A stretch of DNA of 55,252 bases from assembly GCA_002351535.1 (NCBI GenBank), contig DEGR01000058.1:1-55252 (forward strand), read 5' to 3'. Within the stretch, counting starts at the first letter, position 1. Each line of letters opens with the position of its first letter. Of this stretch, positions 45,036 through 54,051 are shown in pieces. The notes beneath the pieces were generated by a model. It saw only the letters and a program-made list of their open reading frames with translations, made no database searches and was not told where the DNA came from. The stretch is from Lachnospira sp. UBA2821 (GTDB lineage Bacteria; Bacillota; Clostridia; Lachnospirales; Lachnospiraceae). A program made the translations under genes and the position numbers.

Positions 45036-46082
45036 TCAGCCTTCCTTTCCATTGCGATATTTATTCATATATTTCTTTATAACCATAATAATATATATGC
45101 CATAATACAGACCATATTTTGCAAATATAAGTGACATTTTTCTCGTCACAGGCAGATTAAGCTTCTCTGCTCTCTTAATTGCACTTCTATAAGGCTCCAT
45201 ATCTGATACTTTCCTGAGAAGATGAATCTGCTCACTTTTGCTTAAGCCATTATTATCAGTAAAAATATAATTCATATTGATAACAAGATATGATATTCCT
45301 ATAAATGAATAATATGCCCTGTTAAGCGAACCTTTCTTCCTTACTGCATTTTTGACGTCCTGCTCCATGGCATAGATAGTTCTCTCATACTTCATAAGAG
45401 TATTTTTATCAAATGCTCTTACTGCCGACTGTTCATTCTGTCTGTAATGATAATAATGCTCTTTCATATATACGAAAGTTTTAACTTTATCATATATTCT
45501 GAAATTAAACTCAACATCTTCACCATTCGTCAGGTTTTCATTAAAATGATTCTTCTTAACATAAGCTGCCCTGTATAACTTCATCCAGCACATCCCCATT
45601 ATTCTCATGTCAAATGGGTCATATTCTTTCTTCCAACTGTCATACACGAGTCGGTCTTCCTGATATACCATAACTTCCACTGAAGCATCTTTATACTCTT
45701 TTGTATATCCGAAAGTAACAACATCTGCATTATATTCCTCTGCTGTCTTATATGCATCTTCAAGGCATTCCCTGTCTATCCAGTCATCACTGTCTACAAA
45801 CATAATATATTCCCCTGCTGCCTCTGTAATTCCTGCATTTCTGGCAGAAGACACACCGCCATTTTCTTTATCCTTAACTTTTATCCTTGAATCTTTTGCA
45901 CATACATCATGTATCATTTGTGCATGCGTACTATCAGAACCGTCATTAATAACAATAACCTCAAAGTTATCCATAGACTGTTCTGATATGCTCTCTATAC
46001 ATTTTAAGAATTGTTCTCTTTCTGTATTATAAGCCGGAATTATCACTGATACTGCCGGTCTTTCCTTCAAATATCTGTTCAT
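45036..46082 (-). CDS. GT2-family glycosyltransferase
   Basis: A 348-residue EpsH/WcaA-like enzyme: VSVIIPAYNTERE, VIVINDGSDSTHAQ, GGVSSARNAGI and MFVDSDDWI carry the nucleotide- and metal-binding motifs. Near the end KYGLYYGIYIIMVIKKY may be a membrane anchor. It overlaps the preceding GT4 gene by 56 bases in another frame; the binding site is weak there, so translational coupling is likely. Confidence 0.87.
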   Translation of the reverse strand: MNRYLKERPAVSVIIPAYNTEREQFLKCIESISEQSMDNFEVIVINDGSDSTHAQMIHDVCAKDSRIKVKDKENGGVSSARNAGITEAAGEYIMFVDSDDWIDRECLEDAYKTAEEYNADVVTFGYTKEYKDASVEVMVYQEDRLVYDSWKKEYDPFDMRIMGMCWMKLYRAAYVKKNHFNENLTNGEDVEFNFRIYDKVKTFVYMKEHYYHYRQNEQSAVRAFDKNTLMKYERTIYAMEQDVKNAVRKKGSLNRAYYSFIGISYLVINMNYIFTDNNGLSKSEQIHLLRKVSDMEPYRSAIKRAEKLNLPVTRKMSLIFAKYGLYYGIYIIMVIKKYMNKYRNGKEG

Positions 46083-47217
46083 ATTCTTTTACTATTTTCT
46101 CCCAACTAAACTGTGTTCTTACTCTCTGTTTTGCCTTTTCACCGTATTTATCAAGAAACTCCTGTGAACATTCATCAACACTGTTAAGAAGTTTGGCAAG
46201 TGAGCCATGATTCTTACTCCAATATACAGCACCTTTCTCTCCTACTTCTCTGTTAAATCCGACATTCAGCAGAAGATTGAGTTTAGTTGATGCCAATGCC
46301 TCAAGTAAAGAAGGATTAGTTCCTCCAACTTCATGTCCGTGAATATAGCCATATGCTTTCTCTCTTATCTTCTTAAGAAGTTCCTGATCATATACTGTAC
46401 CGACAAACTTTATTCTCTTATCCGAATCAAATCCTGTCTTTAACTTTAATTCCTCATAGAACCTGTTTTTCTCAATGTTTGTAATGAGTACAAAGTCTTT
46501 ATCTGTTGAAGATTTCATATATTCCATAATCATCTTCTCATAATTATTCTCAGGAACAAAACGTCCTACAACAAGATAATACTGTCCCGGTTTAACATCG
46601 TGTTCTTTAAGCCATTTCACAAACTTCTCGTCATCATCTGCAAGAGATGATGATGTTATTTCTGCTCCATACGCAATATACCTTGTATCAGGATGATATG
46701 AAGCATATGATTTTCTTATATATTTTTCAATATTCTTGGAATCGCATATAATCAGCTCACTGTGTTTAATCATCAGTTGTTCTGAAAGTTTCCAATAACA
46801 TTTGATAATAGAATTCCACTTATCCCTCTTCCACTCATGTCCGTCGGGATTGACATACAGATGTCCACCAAGTGCATTAAGTCTCTTCTTCAAAAAAGAA
46901 ATAAAAGGTCCTATTCTGCACGCAAGTACATATACTATGGCATTATTTATATTATGCTTGCGAATATAATCAAGACAGTATTCAAATGCCGCAATATCAT
47001 AATATACTGCCTTAGCCACACCTATAGGCGGAACTTTCACTTCAAAACAATGTGAATCATTATAAGTATATTCTTTAGGTGACTTGTCGGTAATGGCAGC
47101 CACATGATACTTTATCTCTTTGCTCTTTTTATTCTCGGTAAGTTTATCAACAAATGTCTCAAAGCCACCGTACTTTGCAGGAATTCCTTTTGATCCTATA
47201 ATAAAAACATGTTGCAT
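46027..47217 (-). CDS. GT4 rhamnosyltransferase-like (DUF1972 N-domain)
   Basis: The ATG at 47217 (MQHVFIIGSKG) has GAGG 6 bases upstream. The 396-residue GT-B enzyme shows the DUF1972 signature GSKGIPAKYGGFETFVDKL followed by a GT4 C-domain (YLVVGRFVPENNYEKMI, GGTNPSLLEALAS). Cps2T/Cps23F-type relatives add beta-1,4-rhamnose to the primed lipid, so it probably adds the second sugar; a rhamnose donor is an inference, as no rml genes are in view. Confidence 0.85.
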   Translation of the reverse strand: MQHVFIIGSKGIPAKYGGFETFVDKLTENKKSKEIKYHVAAITDKSPKEYTYNDSHCFEVKVPPIGVAKAVYYDIAAFEYCLDYIRKHNINNAIVYVLACRIGPFISFLKKRLNALGGHLYVNPDGHEWKRDKWNSIIKCYWKLSEQLMIKHSELIICDSKNIEKYIRKSYASYHPDTRYIAYGAEITSSSLADDDEKFVKWLKEHDVKPGQYYLVVGRFVPENNYEKMIMEYMKSSTDKDFVLITNIEKNRFYEELKLKTGFDSDKRIKFVGTVYDQELLKKIREKAYGYIHGHEVGGTNPSLLEALASTKLNLLLNVGFNREVGEKGAVYWSKNHGSLAKLLNSVDECSQEFLDKYGEKAKQRVRTQFSWEKIVKEYEQIFEGKTGSISDNSGL

Positions 47218-47243
47218 TGCAATCCTCATTTCTCCATTTCAAA

Positions 47244-48665
47244 CTATTTTGCCCCTGAACCTTTGAATATAACACCGACTGTTTTTAAGAGTATCTTGAT
47301 GTCAAGTGCAAGACACCAGTTATCTATATATTCAAGGTCTAATTTTACAACTTCTTCGAAATCCTCTATATCACTTCTTCCACTAACCTGCCACATTCCC
47401 GTAATTCCCGGCTTCATGCTTAGTCTTCGCTTATGATATCCTTCGTATTTCTTGAATTCATCAACAGTTGGAGGTCTCGTACCTACAAGACTCATATCTC
47501 CTTTAAGCACGTTAAAAAACTGTGGAAATTCATCAAGACTTGTCTTACGTATGAACTTACCGACCTTGGTGATTCTCGGGTCGTCACTCATCTTAAACAT
47601 TAGCCCGTTCATCTCATTTTTCTCCATGAGTTCTTTCTTGCGTTCCTCCGCATCTTTATACATCGACCTGAACTTATACATATAGAAATATCTTCCGTTC
47701 TTTCCAACACGTTTCTGCTTGAAGAAAAGAGGTCCCGGAGATTCTATAAGAAGCGGTATGGCAAGGAATATGGTTATTATAAATGTAAATATAATGCCTA
47801 TTATTCCACCCACTATGTCCATTGCTCTCTTTATTATTAACTTATTATCGTCAAAAAATGTATTTGCAAAAGTTATGACCGGTATATCTCCCAGCATCGT
47901 AAGGGTTTTGTCAAATCCTTCAAAGCTTTCTAACACTTCAATATTAAGATGGACAGTAATTCCCATATTTTCAAATTCCATGATTATGTCTCTCATAGAC
48001 GCACCCGTAGAATACTGTACATTAATAAACACTTCATCTATAGCATGTTCCTTAACATACTCCAGCATATCTGAAAATCCGGCAACAACGGGAACACCAT
48101 TAATCTCCTGTCCTTTAAGGTCATCATCTATTATGGCAATTCCCTGAACTTTATTATACCATTCTGAATGTTTGTTCATCTTCTTAACAACATTATTGGC
48201 TCTGTCAATTGTAGTAACAAGAAACATCTGTATATTTTTATTCTTATTAACATATACATTAATAAGATATGCTCTTAATACTATATGTCCTACACACATA
48301 AGTACAGTATTAAGAATAACCGTACACATAATAACACCACGGGAAATAGTTCCGAAAGTTCCCTCTACAACGATAAGAACCGATACAACCGCAGCAAAAA
48401 GAAGATTCATCTTTACGCAGTGCATAAACTCCGTAAACATGCCTCTTTTAAAGAATTCCTTATTGACATTAAAAAACAATATAGTAAGCAAAAATGAGAA
48501 TAAGAATATCCCCATATTATCTAATATCGTATCCCTTGAATACTGTAACTGTCCTCTGTATAAAGCTACCCACAAATATGTCGCAGCAATATAACTTATT
48601 ATTACGCTTAATACGTCCACACTAAATATAATAAAATTAAGCGTTTTTTGTTTATTTTGATACAT
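47244..48665 (-). CDS. Priming polyprenyl glycosyl-1-phosphate transferase
   Basis: A 473-residue WbaP/EpsL-type enzyme: about five N-terminal membrane segments (~10-140), a nucleotide-fold middle domain (~145-265), and the catalytic bacterial-transferase domain (~275-473) with KRAMDIVGG, PGPLFFKQKRVGKNG, YKFRSMY, LDEFPQFFNVLKGDMSLVGTRPP and KPGITGMWQVSGRS. It transfers sugar-1-phosphate to undecaprenyl phosphate and is the first gene of the exopolysaccharide operon. Confidence 0.93.
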   Translation of the reverse strand: MYQNKQKTLNFIIFSVDVLSVIISYIAATYLWVALYRGQLQYSRDTILDNMGIFLFSFLLTILFFNVNKEFFKRGMFTEFMHCVKMNLLFAAVVSVLIVVEGTFGTISRGVIMCTVILNTVLMCVGHIVLRAYLINVYVNKNKNIQMFLVTTIDRANNVVKKMNKHSEWYNKVQGIAIIDDDLKGQEINGVPVVAGFSDMLEYVKEHAIDEVFINVQYSTGASMRDIIMEFENMGITVHLNIEVLESFEGFDKTLTMLGDIPVITFANTFFDDNKLIIKRAMDIVGGIIGIIFTFIITIFLAIPLLIESPGPLFFKQKRVGKNGRYFYMYKFRSMYKDAEERKKELMEKNEMNGLMFKMSDDPRITKVGKFIRKTSLDEFPQFFNVLKGDMSLVGTRPPTVDEFKKYEGYHKRRLSMKPGITGMWQVSGRSDIEDFEEVVKLDLEYIDNWCLALDIKILLKTVGVIFKGSGAK

Positions 48666-48735
48666 CTTTATGTTTATCCTCGCTTCTTTTATGTCTAATC
48701 AACACTAAATCATCTCCGACCAAGATATACTTACT

Positions 48736-48764
48736 TTTATACCACATTTTGCTACTTTAGTAAA
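48736..48764 (-). promoter_or_regulatory. Promoter of the exopolysaccharide operon
   Basis: On the minus strand TTTACT (48759-48764), a 17-base spacer ending in TGG, and TATAAA (48736-48741) form an extended -10 promoter about 70 bases before the priming-transferase ATG. The leader between shows no known riboswitch. Confidence 0.55.
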
Positions 48765-48805
48765 CACTCTTATAATCCGTACAGCTTCTAATCCCGAATT
48801 TTATG

Positions 48806-48834
48806 TTGGCATAAAAAAAAAGTTGTAGTATAAT
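48806..48834 (+). promoter_or_regulatory. Sigma-A promoter of the LCP gene
   Basis: TTGGCA (48806-48811), an exact 17-base spacer with an A run, and TATAAT (48829-48834) make a near-consensus promoter. Transcription would start near 48841, leaving a leader of ~57 bases before the ATG, which has GAGG upstream. It faces away from the exopolysaccharide promoter. Confidence 0.8.
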
Positions 48835-48897
48835 ACATTAGTTATATTGTGCTTTAAACAATTATTATTTTACAATTGAAAGAAAAGAGGAAAAAGT

Positions 48898-50436
48898 ATG
48901 GGTAAAACTTCTAAAGAAAGTAAAAAATCCAAAGGCAGCAATAATTCAGCCGGCAGTAATAAAGTTACTACGTTTTTAAAAAGTAAAAAGTTCGGCTTTA
49001 TTCTTGCCGGAATTCAGGCATTTATAACAGCATTATTTATAGGTCTGCTGGTCTATCTTAATGTAGTACCTGCAAAATATTTTGTTCCTGTTATATTTAT
49101 CCTGATATTATTTTTAGGATATGACATTTTGTCACAGTTTTCAAAAAAGTTCCGGACATCCGCTAAGGTAATAGCCGTAATAATCATATTAATACTTGGT
49201 ATGGGTTCTTTCCTTCTTGTTAAGTCCAACCAGCTATTAAGCGGAATTTCCGGAAGTAACAAGAAAGTAGATACTATCGGTGTATATGTACGAAATGATA
49301 ATCCGGCAAAAACGCTCGGAGATGCAGCCGATTATAACTTTGGTATTCTTCAGACACTTGACAGACAGAACACTGACAATGCCATTTCAAAGATTAACAC
49401 TACTGTAGGAAAAGAGATAAAAACAACAGAATATACAGATATGATAGAGATGGCAGATGCTCTTCTGAACGGACAGATTGATGGTATAATCCTTAACTCA
49501 GCCTTTATCGAGACAATAGCTGATGATGAGAACCATGCCGAATTCGCAGTCCAGGTAAGAAAACTTGATTCTATTTCATTTACAACTATTATTAAGGACA
49601 CAAGTGTTGATAATATTACTACTGACCCATTCACAGTATATATGAGTGGTATTGATGTATATGGTGATATATCTACTACAAGCCGTAGTGATGTTAACAT
49701 ACTTGCAACTATTAACCCTAAGACAAAACAGGTGCTTTTAGTATCTACACCTCGTGATTACTATGTACAGACTACTGTATCCGGTGGTTCATACGATAAA
49801 CTTACACATGCAGGTCTTTCCGGTATCGACTGTTCAATGGGTACACTTTCAAGTCTTTACAACCTTGATGTCCAGTACTTCTTCAGAATCAACTTTACCG
49901 GATTCGAAAATGTTATTGATGCCCTTGGCGGTGTAACAGTATATTCAGATGTAGCATTCAACACACTTCACGAAGGTGCACACATTCATGTTGGCGACAA
50001 TGAACTTTCAGGTAAAGAAGCCTTAGGTTTCGCAAGAGAAAGATACGCCCTTGCAGGTGGAGATAATGACAGGGGTAAAAACCAGATGAAAGTTATCAAA
50101 GCCGTTATTGACAAGGCATGTTCACCTGCAATCCTTAATAACTTCAACGGTCTTGTTGACAGTGTTGCAGGAAGCTTTGACACTAATATGAGTTCAGATG
50201 AAATATCTTCATTAGTTAAAATGGAACTTTCAGATATGGCTTCATGGAATGTTGTACAGTATGCTGTTGCCGGAACCGGTAAGAAAGCCAACACATTCTC
50301 AATGCCTAATGCACTTTCTTATGTAATGGAACCTGATTACAGCACAGTTGAAACAGCTAAGAAGTTACAACAGCAGGTAATCAACGGTGAAATCATACAG
50401 GACCCTAACGCTGCAGCAGAAACACCTGCGCAGTAG
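48898..50436 (+). CDS. LytR-CpsA-Psr (LCP) family glycopolymer ligase
   Basis: LCP enzymes attach lipid-linked glycopolymers such as teichoic acid or capsule to peptidoglycan. The 512-residue protein has a basic Ser/Lys-rich tail (1-30), three membrane segments (~34-53, 59-77, 88-107), an extracellular accessory domain (~120-250) and the LCP domain (~262-420) with STPRDYYV, FTGFENVIDALGGV, ALGFARERYAL and GDNDRGKNQMKVI, including the conserved Arg/Asp residues. It is divergent from the exopolysaccharide operon and a plausible partner for it. Confidence 0.92.
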   Translation: MGKTSKESKKSKGSNNSAGSNKVTTFLKSKKFGFILAGIQAFITALFIGLLVYLNVVPAKYFVPVIFILILFLGYDILSQFSKKFRTSAKVIAVIIILILGMGSFLLVKSNQLLSGISGSNKKVDTIGVYVRNDNPAKTLGDAADYNFGILQTLDRQNTDNAISKINTTVGKEIKTTEYTDMIEMADALLNGQIDGIILNSAFIETIADDENHAEFAVQVRKLDSISFTTIIKDTSVDNITTDPFTVYMSGIDVYGDISTTSRSDVNILATINPKTKQVLLVSTPRDYYVQTTVSGGSYDKLTHAGLSGIDCSMGTLSSLYNLDVQYFFRINFTGFENVIDALGGVTVYSDVAFNTLHEGAHIHVGDNELSGKEALGFARERYALAGGDNDRGKNQMKVIKAVIDKACSPAILNNFNGLVDSVAGSFDTNMSSDEISSLVKMELSDMASWNVVQYAVAGTGKKANTFSMPNALSYVMEPDYSTVETAKKLQQQVINGEIIQDPNAAAETPAQ

Positions 50437-50445
50437 AGCATAGAC

Positions 50446-50484
50446 AAAAAATGGATTGCCACAAATGTGACAATCCATTTTTTT
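50446..50484. terminator. Bidirectional terminator between LCP and convergent gene
   Basis: AAAAAATGGATTGCCAC (50446-50462) pairs with GTGACAATCCATTTTTT (50467-50483), with one mismatch and a 4-base loop. A and T tracts on both sides suit termination in both directions. Confidence 0.85.
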
Positions 50485-51997
50485 ATTCTTCATCAAATCC
50501 ATTTTCCTGCAATGCATAAACATTATTATCTATCTCTTCTGCAAGTTTGTCAAATTCTTTCTTCTTCATCTTAAGCAAATCTTTTTCATCACCTGTCTTT
50601 GGCTTTTTAATACTTTCTGCTTTATCGCTCATCGAGAAGCTTCCTGAAAATTCATATTTATCTCCATCAGTTTCAAATACGCACTTATTCATGTCAAACC
50701 TGAATGATTTACCTTTCTTTACCTCCGAGAATTTACCGTTCATTGTAACGCTTATATCCTCTCCTTCAACATCCGCATCAAGTTTATATGTGTATTTACC
50801 ATTATCTTTATTATATGAAGTCTTCTTATTAACAGTTATGCTTTCCTCATCCATTACATTTATCTCTACATCGGATTTTGATGTTGTAACTCCTCCTTTA
50901 ACCGTATTATTACCTGTAATAGTCATATCAATACTCTTGTCTCCAACTGTTAATTTAAGGCTGCCTTTACGCTTATCATATGGCGTCTTCTTTCCTGTAT
51001 AATTCATTTCATAATCAACAGCTATATCCACATTCATTATGCTATATTCATAGTTAAATGTTGTCTTAACAATCTCATTATCATCATTTAGTGTTGTTAC
51101 CAATTTAAGTCCGTCACTAAAGAATGCTGATATAGTAGTTGCAGCCGATGAAAAATTATATTTTAACTGTTTCTTAGTCATCTTCTGGTCTTCATCTAAT
51201 TCCTTATTAACACTGTCAAGAAGTTTATCAACTGTCTCTTCATATTTATCACAGTCAAATATAAATGTCGCACAATCATTAATTAATACTTTCATCGCAC
51301 TTCCGGATATTGAAAGTACAAGGTTACCATTCTTATCAGCCTTAACTTTAACACCATTTTTTATGATGTCTGCATCATCTGGATATGTATCAATGAAGTC
51401 TTTAACGATAACTGCTTTACTTTCTTTGTCATCCTTATCTTTAACTTCATAATCCTTCCATATATCTTCAAGCATACTAAAATCTATACTATTCCATACT
51501 TCATCCGGTATATCTTTAAGCAGATATGAGCTATCCTTTGCCTTCTCTATCTTAGACAAATCAATCTTCAGCACATCTGAAAATAACACAGGAATCGCAG
51601 CATAAATTGTATTCTTATCAACATACAAGTCCGCTGATGCAACCTTTGTTCCACTGTAATTCACTCCATAAAGCACTTCCGCTTTTTTCTTAGAAATGTC
51701 ATGTGACGATTTTATCTCCACATCAATTCCTTCACACATTTCTGCTCCCGGAAAACTCTCAATCTTTCCCTGCATACTCACAGTTCCCTGTTTTGAATTA
51801 ATACTCTCACACAACTCTTCCATATCAATGCTGCTATTAACAGCAGATGAATCATTTGCCAGCTTCTCATAACCTTTTATAAGTCTTTGTTTTTCTGTCA
51901 GCCTGTTTCCACTGATATAATTGTATGCCAGTGCTGATACCCCGCCCAGCAGTACAATAACAACTGCAACAATAACTATCTTTTTTAATTTACTCAT
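50483..51997 (-). CDS. Membrane-anchored secreted protein of unknown function
   Basis: The 504-residue protein has an N-terminal membrane anchor (IVIVAVVIVLLGGVSALAYNY, ~6-26) without a lipobox cysteine, then a Lys/Asp-rich, beta-rich extracellular body with repeated stretches (TVSMQGKIESF, DISVTMNGKFSE, KYEFSGSFSMS) and an acidic helical end. From memory it resembles a family annotated DUF6583; this was not checked. It is convergent with the LCP gene and next to the mannosyltransferase gene. The role is unknown, perhaps in the cell envelope. Confidence 0.6.
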   Translation of the reverse strand: MSKLKKIVIVAVVIVLLGGVSALAYNYISGNRLTEKQRLIKGYEKLANDSSAVNSSIDMEELCESINSKQGTVSMQGKIESFPGAEMCEGIDVEIKSSHDISKKKAEVLYGVNYSGTKVASADLYVDKNTIYAAIPVLFSDVLKIDLSKIEKAKDSSYLLKDIPDEVWNSIDFSMLEDIWKDYEVKDKDDKESKAVIVKDFIDTYPDDADIIKNGVKVKADKNGNLVLSISGSAMKVLINDCATFIFDCDKYEETVDKLLDSVNKELDEDQKMTKKQLKYNFSSAATTISAFFSDGLKLVTTLNDDNEIVKTTFNYEYSIMNVDIAVDYEMNYTGKKTPYDKRKGSLKLTVGDKSIDMTITGNNTVKGGVTTSKSDVEINVMDEESITVNKKTSYNKDNGKYTYKLDADVEGEDISVTMNGKFSEVKKGKSFRFDMNKCVFETDGDKYEFSGSFSMSDKAESIKKPKTGDEKDLLKMKKKEFDKLAEEIDNNVYALQENGFDEE

Positions 51998-52052
51998 TTC
52001 TTCTCTCCTTTTTCACTCCAATCCCCATTCATACGCATTTTTGTTCTGCATT

Positions 52053-53834
52053 TTAATATACAAGCACCCATGTGCTGAACCATCTTAAGAATGTCTTCAC
52101 ATAGTCAGCCGGTACTGTAAGTCCCGAAAGAACCGGATAAAATAATACAAATAATAAAACTGCAACCGCACAATATATTATTGCTCCCACAAATACTTTT
52201 CTCTTAGCTCTGTCCGTCTTAACCATGTCATATATCTTATATATTGTATATCCTATGATTAATACTACAAATGGTGTCGATGGAAAATAATGATATATAA
52301 ATGTATATCTTGGAACTAACATCCATGGCACAAACTGTGCCGCATATCCCATAAGAAGAAACCATGACTTCTTATCACTGTTGGCTATGGCATGATATAA
52401 CGCAAATGATGTTGCCGGAATGCCAATCCACCATACTGCCGGGTTACCAAATGTTGATATTCCCTGTCGTAAAGTCGTTCCAATATACTGCGAATAGAAT
52501 AAAAGCGGTCTTACCATAGTAGGCCACTGATACCAGTGTGATGAATACGCATGCGTGGCTTTTAATCCTGTATGATAAGTAAACATATATTCCTGATTCT
52601 CAAGCATTTTCTTAATAAGATTAGTTTCTCCCGAATAGCTCACAAACGGTATGTAAGACAATACATATATAACCGCAGGCACAATCACAAAGAATAACAC
52701 ACACCATAAAAGTGTTTTTATACAATATGGTTTGAATTTTGCAATTACATAATCATGCGATATACCGTCTGTCTCTCCACCCGGATGCTTTCTTGCATAC
52801 AGGTATTCCCTTAATCTTATTCCCATCTGGTAAAAGAATATTATACCGAGTCCTACACCGGCATAGCATCCTGTCCATTTGCTCGCAACGCCGAGTCCCA
52901 TGCTCACACCGCTAAGTGCAAGGTAAATAAGTGTCTTTGAAAACTTTGTATCATAGAATGACATCCGTACATACCGGTACATAAAATAGTACATAAGCAT
53001 AATAAAGAATGTTATATATACATCTATAGTTGATATTCTCGTCTGTGCAAAATGCATAAAGTCAAATGTAAAGAGCAGACATACTATCGTACTTAGCCAT
53101 GTTTTTTCAAACATTTTCTTAGCAAAAAGATATATAACAGGAATCATAAGTATACCAAATACTGTTCCTACTATTCTCCAGCCAAACGGATTCATTCCAA
53201 ATACCCTGATACCCAGTGATATGAATATCTTGCCAAGTGGCGGATGAGTAGTCTCATATGTTGTAAGTCCGTGTATAAATTCATATGCCGTTCTTGCATG
53301 ATATATCTCATCAAATATAGTTTCATCCATAAATGTATCAACTTCCGGATATAGCTTCTGCTCATCAAAAAGTTCCGGATACGAATCTGCATTTACCGGT
53401 GTAATTATATTTCCATCTTTATCAGTTACAACCACTTCTTTATAAACAGCATTTATATCATTGAATACGATTCTGATATATCTGTGCTTTGCATTTATAT
53501 TAACATGTTCCCATGCAAACACCGTGTTCTCATCAAACGATGCATATGTTTCACCAAAATCATCCTGCTTATCACTCGCCGATACAGTCATGTGATAATA
53601 TGCATACTCTCCGGTAAAATAATGTACTGAACCGATATCCTTTGCTTCACCCAGGTCAAGAAGAATATATGGTGTATCTTTTGCTTTGAACTCTGTCTCC
53701 GGAGCCGCCATGTCACCAAGCCGCCACAATGCTATTGCACTATATACAAACATTATCACAAACAATATGATAAAATCTCTCTTCTTCATCTTATAATCCG
53801 GGAGACTTCTTTTAAAATGAAACTCTTTTTCCAT
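52053..53834 (-). CDS. PMT-type dolichyl-phosphate-mannose protein mannosyltransferase
   Basis: The 593-residue protein has a first membrane segment (~20-38), then a soluble ~115-residue insert (~45-160; VHYFTGEYAYYHMTVSAS, HRYIRIVFND) resembling a discoidin-like jelly roll, and then the GT39/PMT catalytic loop FDEIYHARTAYEFIHG (~173-188; acidic pair) with THPPLGK. About 10 further membrane segments follow. PMT enzymes use a lipid-linked mannose to glycosylate secreted proteins outside the membrane. Target and lipid donor are unknown. Confidence 0.87.
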   Translation of the reverse strand: MEKEFHFKRSLPDYKMKKRDFIILFVIMFVYSAIALWRLGDMAAPETEFKAKDTPYILLDLGEAKDIGSVHYFTGEYAYYHMTVSASDKQDDFGETYASFDENTVFAWEHVNINAKHRYIRIVFNDINAVYKEVVVTDKDGNIITPVNADSYPELFDEQKLYPEVDTFMDETIFDEIYHARTAYEFIHGLTTYETTHPPLGKIFISLGIRVFGMNPFGWRIVGTVFGILMIPVIYLFAKKMFEKTWLSTIVCLLFTFDFMHFAQTRISTIDVYITFFIMLMYYFMYRYVRMSFYDTKFSKTLIYLALSGVSMGLGVASKWTGCYAGVGLGIIFFYQMGIRLREYLYARKHPGGETDGISHDYVIAKFKPYCIKTLLWCVLFFVIVPAVIYVLSYIPFVSYSGETNLIKKMLENQEYMFTYHTGLKATHAYSSHWYQWPTMVRPLLFYSQYIGTTLRQGISTFGNPAVWWIGIPATSFALYHAIANSDKKSWFLLMGYAAQFVPWMLVPRYTFIYHYFPSTPFVVLIIGYTIYKIYDMVKTDRAKRKVFVGAIIYCAVAVLLFVLFYPVLSGLTVPADYVKTFLRWFSTWVLVY

Positions 53835-53871
53835 AACACCTTAACCTTTCTCACATAATCTACAAAAAAAC

Positions 53872-53900
53872 ATTATATCCTATATGATACATTTAGTCAA
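53872..53900 (-). promoter_or_regulatory. Sigma-A promoter of the PMT gene
   Basis: On the minus strand TTGACT (53895-53900), a 17-base spacer and perfect TATAAT (53872-53877) precede the PMT gene by about 38 bases. Confidence 0.75.
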
Positions 53901-53917
53901 AGTTAAGCCAAATTCTA

Positions 53918-53947
53918 TTGACAAATATATGAGCAAATTGGTAGAAT
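53918..53947 (+). promoter_or_regulatory. Promoter of the Cof-type phosphatase gene
   Basis: TTGACA (53918-53923), an 18-base spacer and TAGAAT (53942-53947) form a plus-strand promoter. The ~95-base leader contains a GC-rich stretch (GGAGCCGGCC) and no known riboswitch. Confidence 0.55.
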
Positions 53948-54051
53948 TCTAAGCGAAAATATACATTAGTTAAAGACAGCTGTTCGGAGCCGGCCTTCAA
54001 ATCGCCTTACATTTTGGCTTTACAACAGTATGCTTAGAAATGAGGATTAAA

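Noticed and set aside
53950..54040. GC-rich leader before the Cof-type gene as a possible riboswitch
   Set aside because: No known aptamer pattern and only weak pairing could be found by eye.
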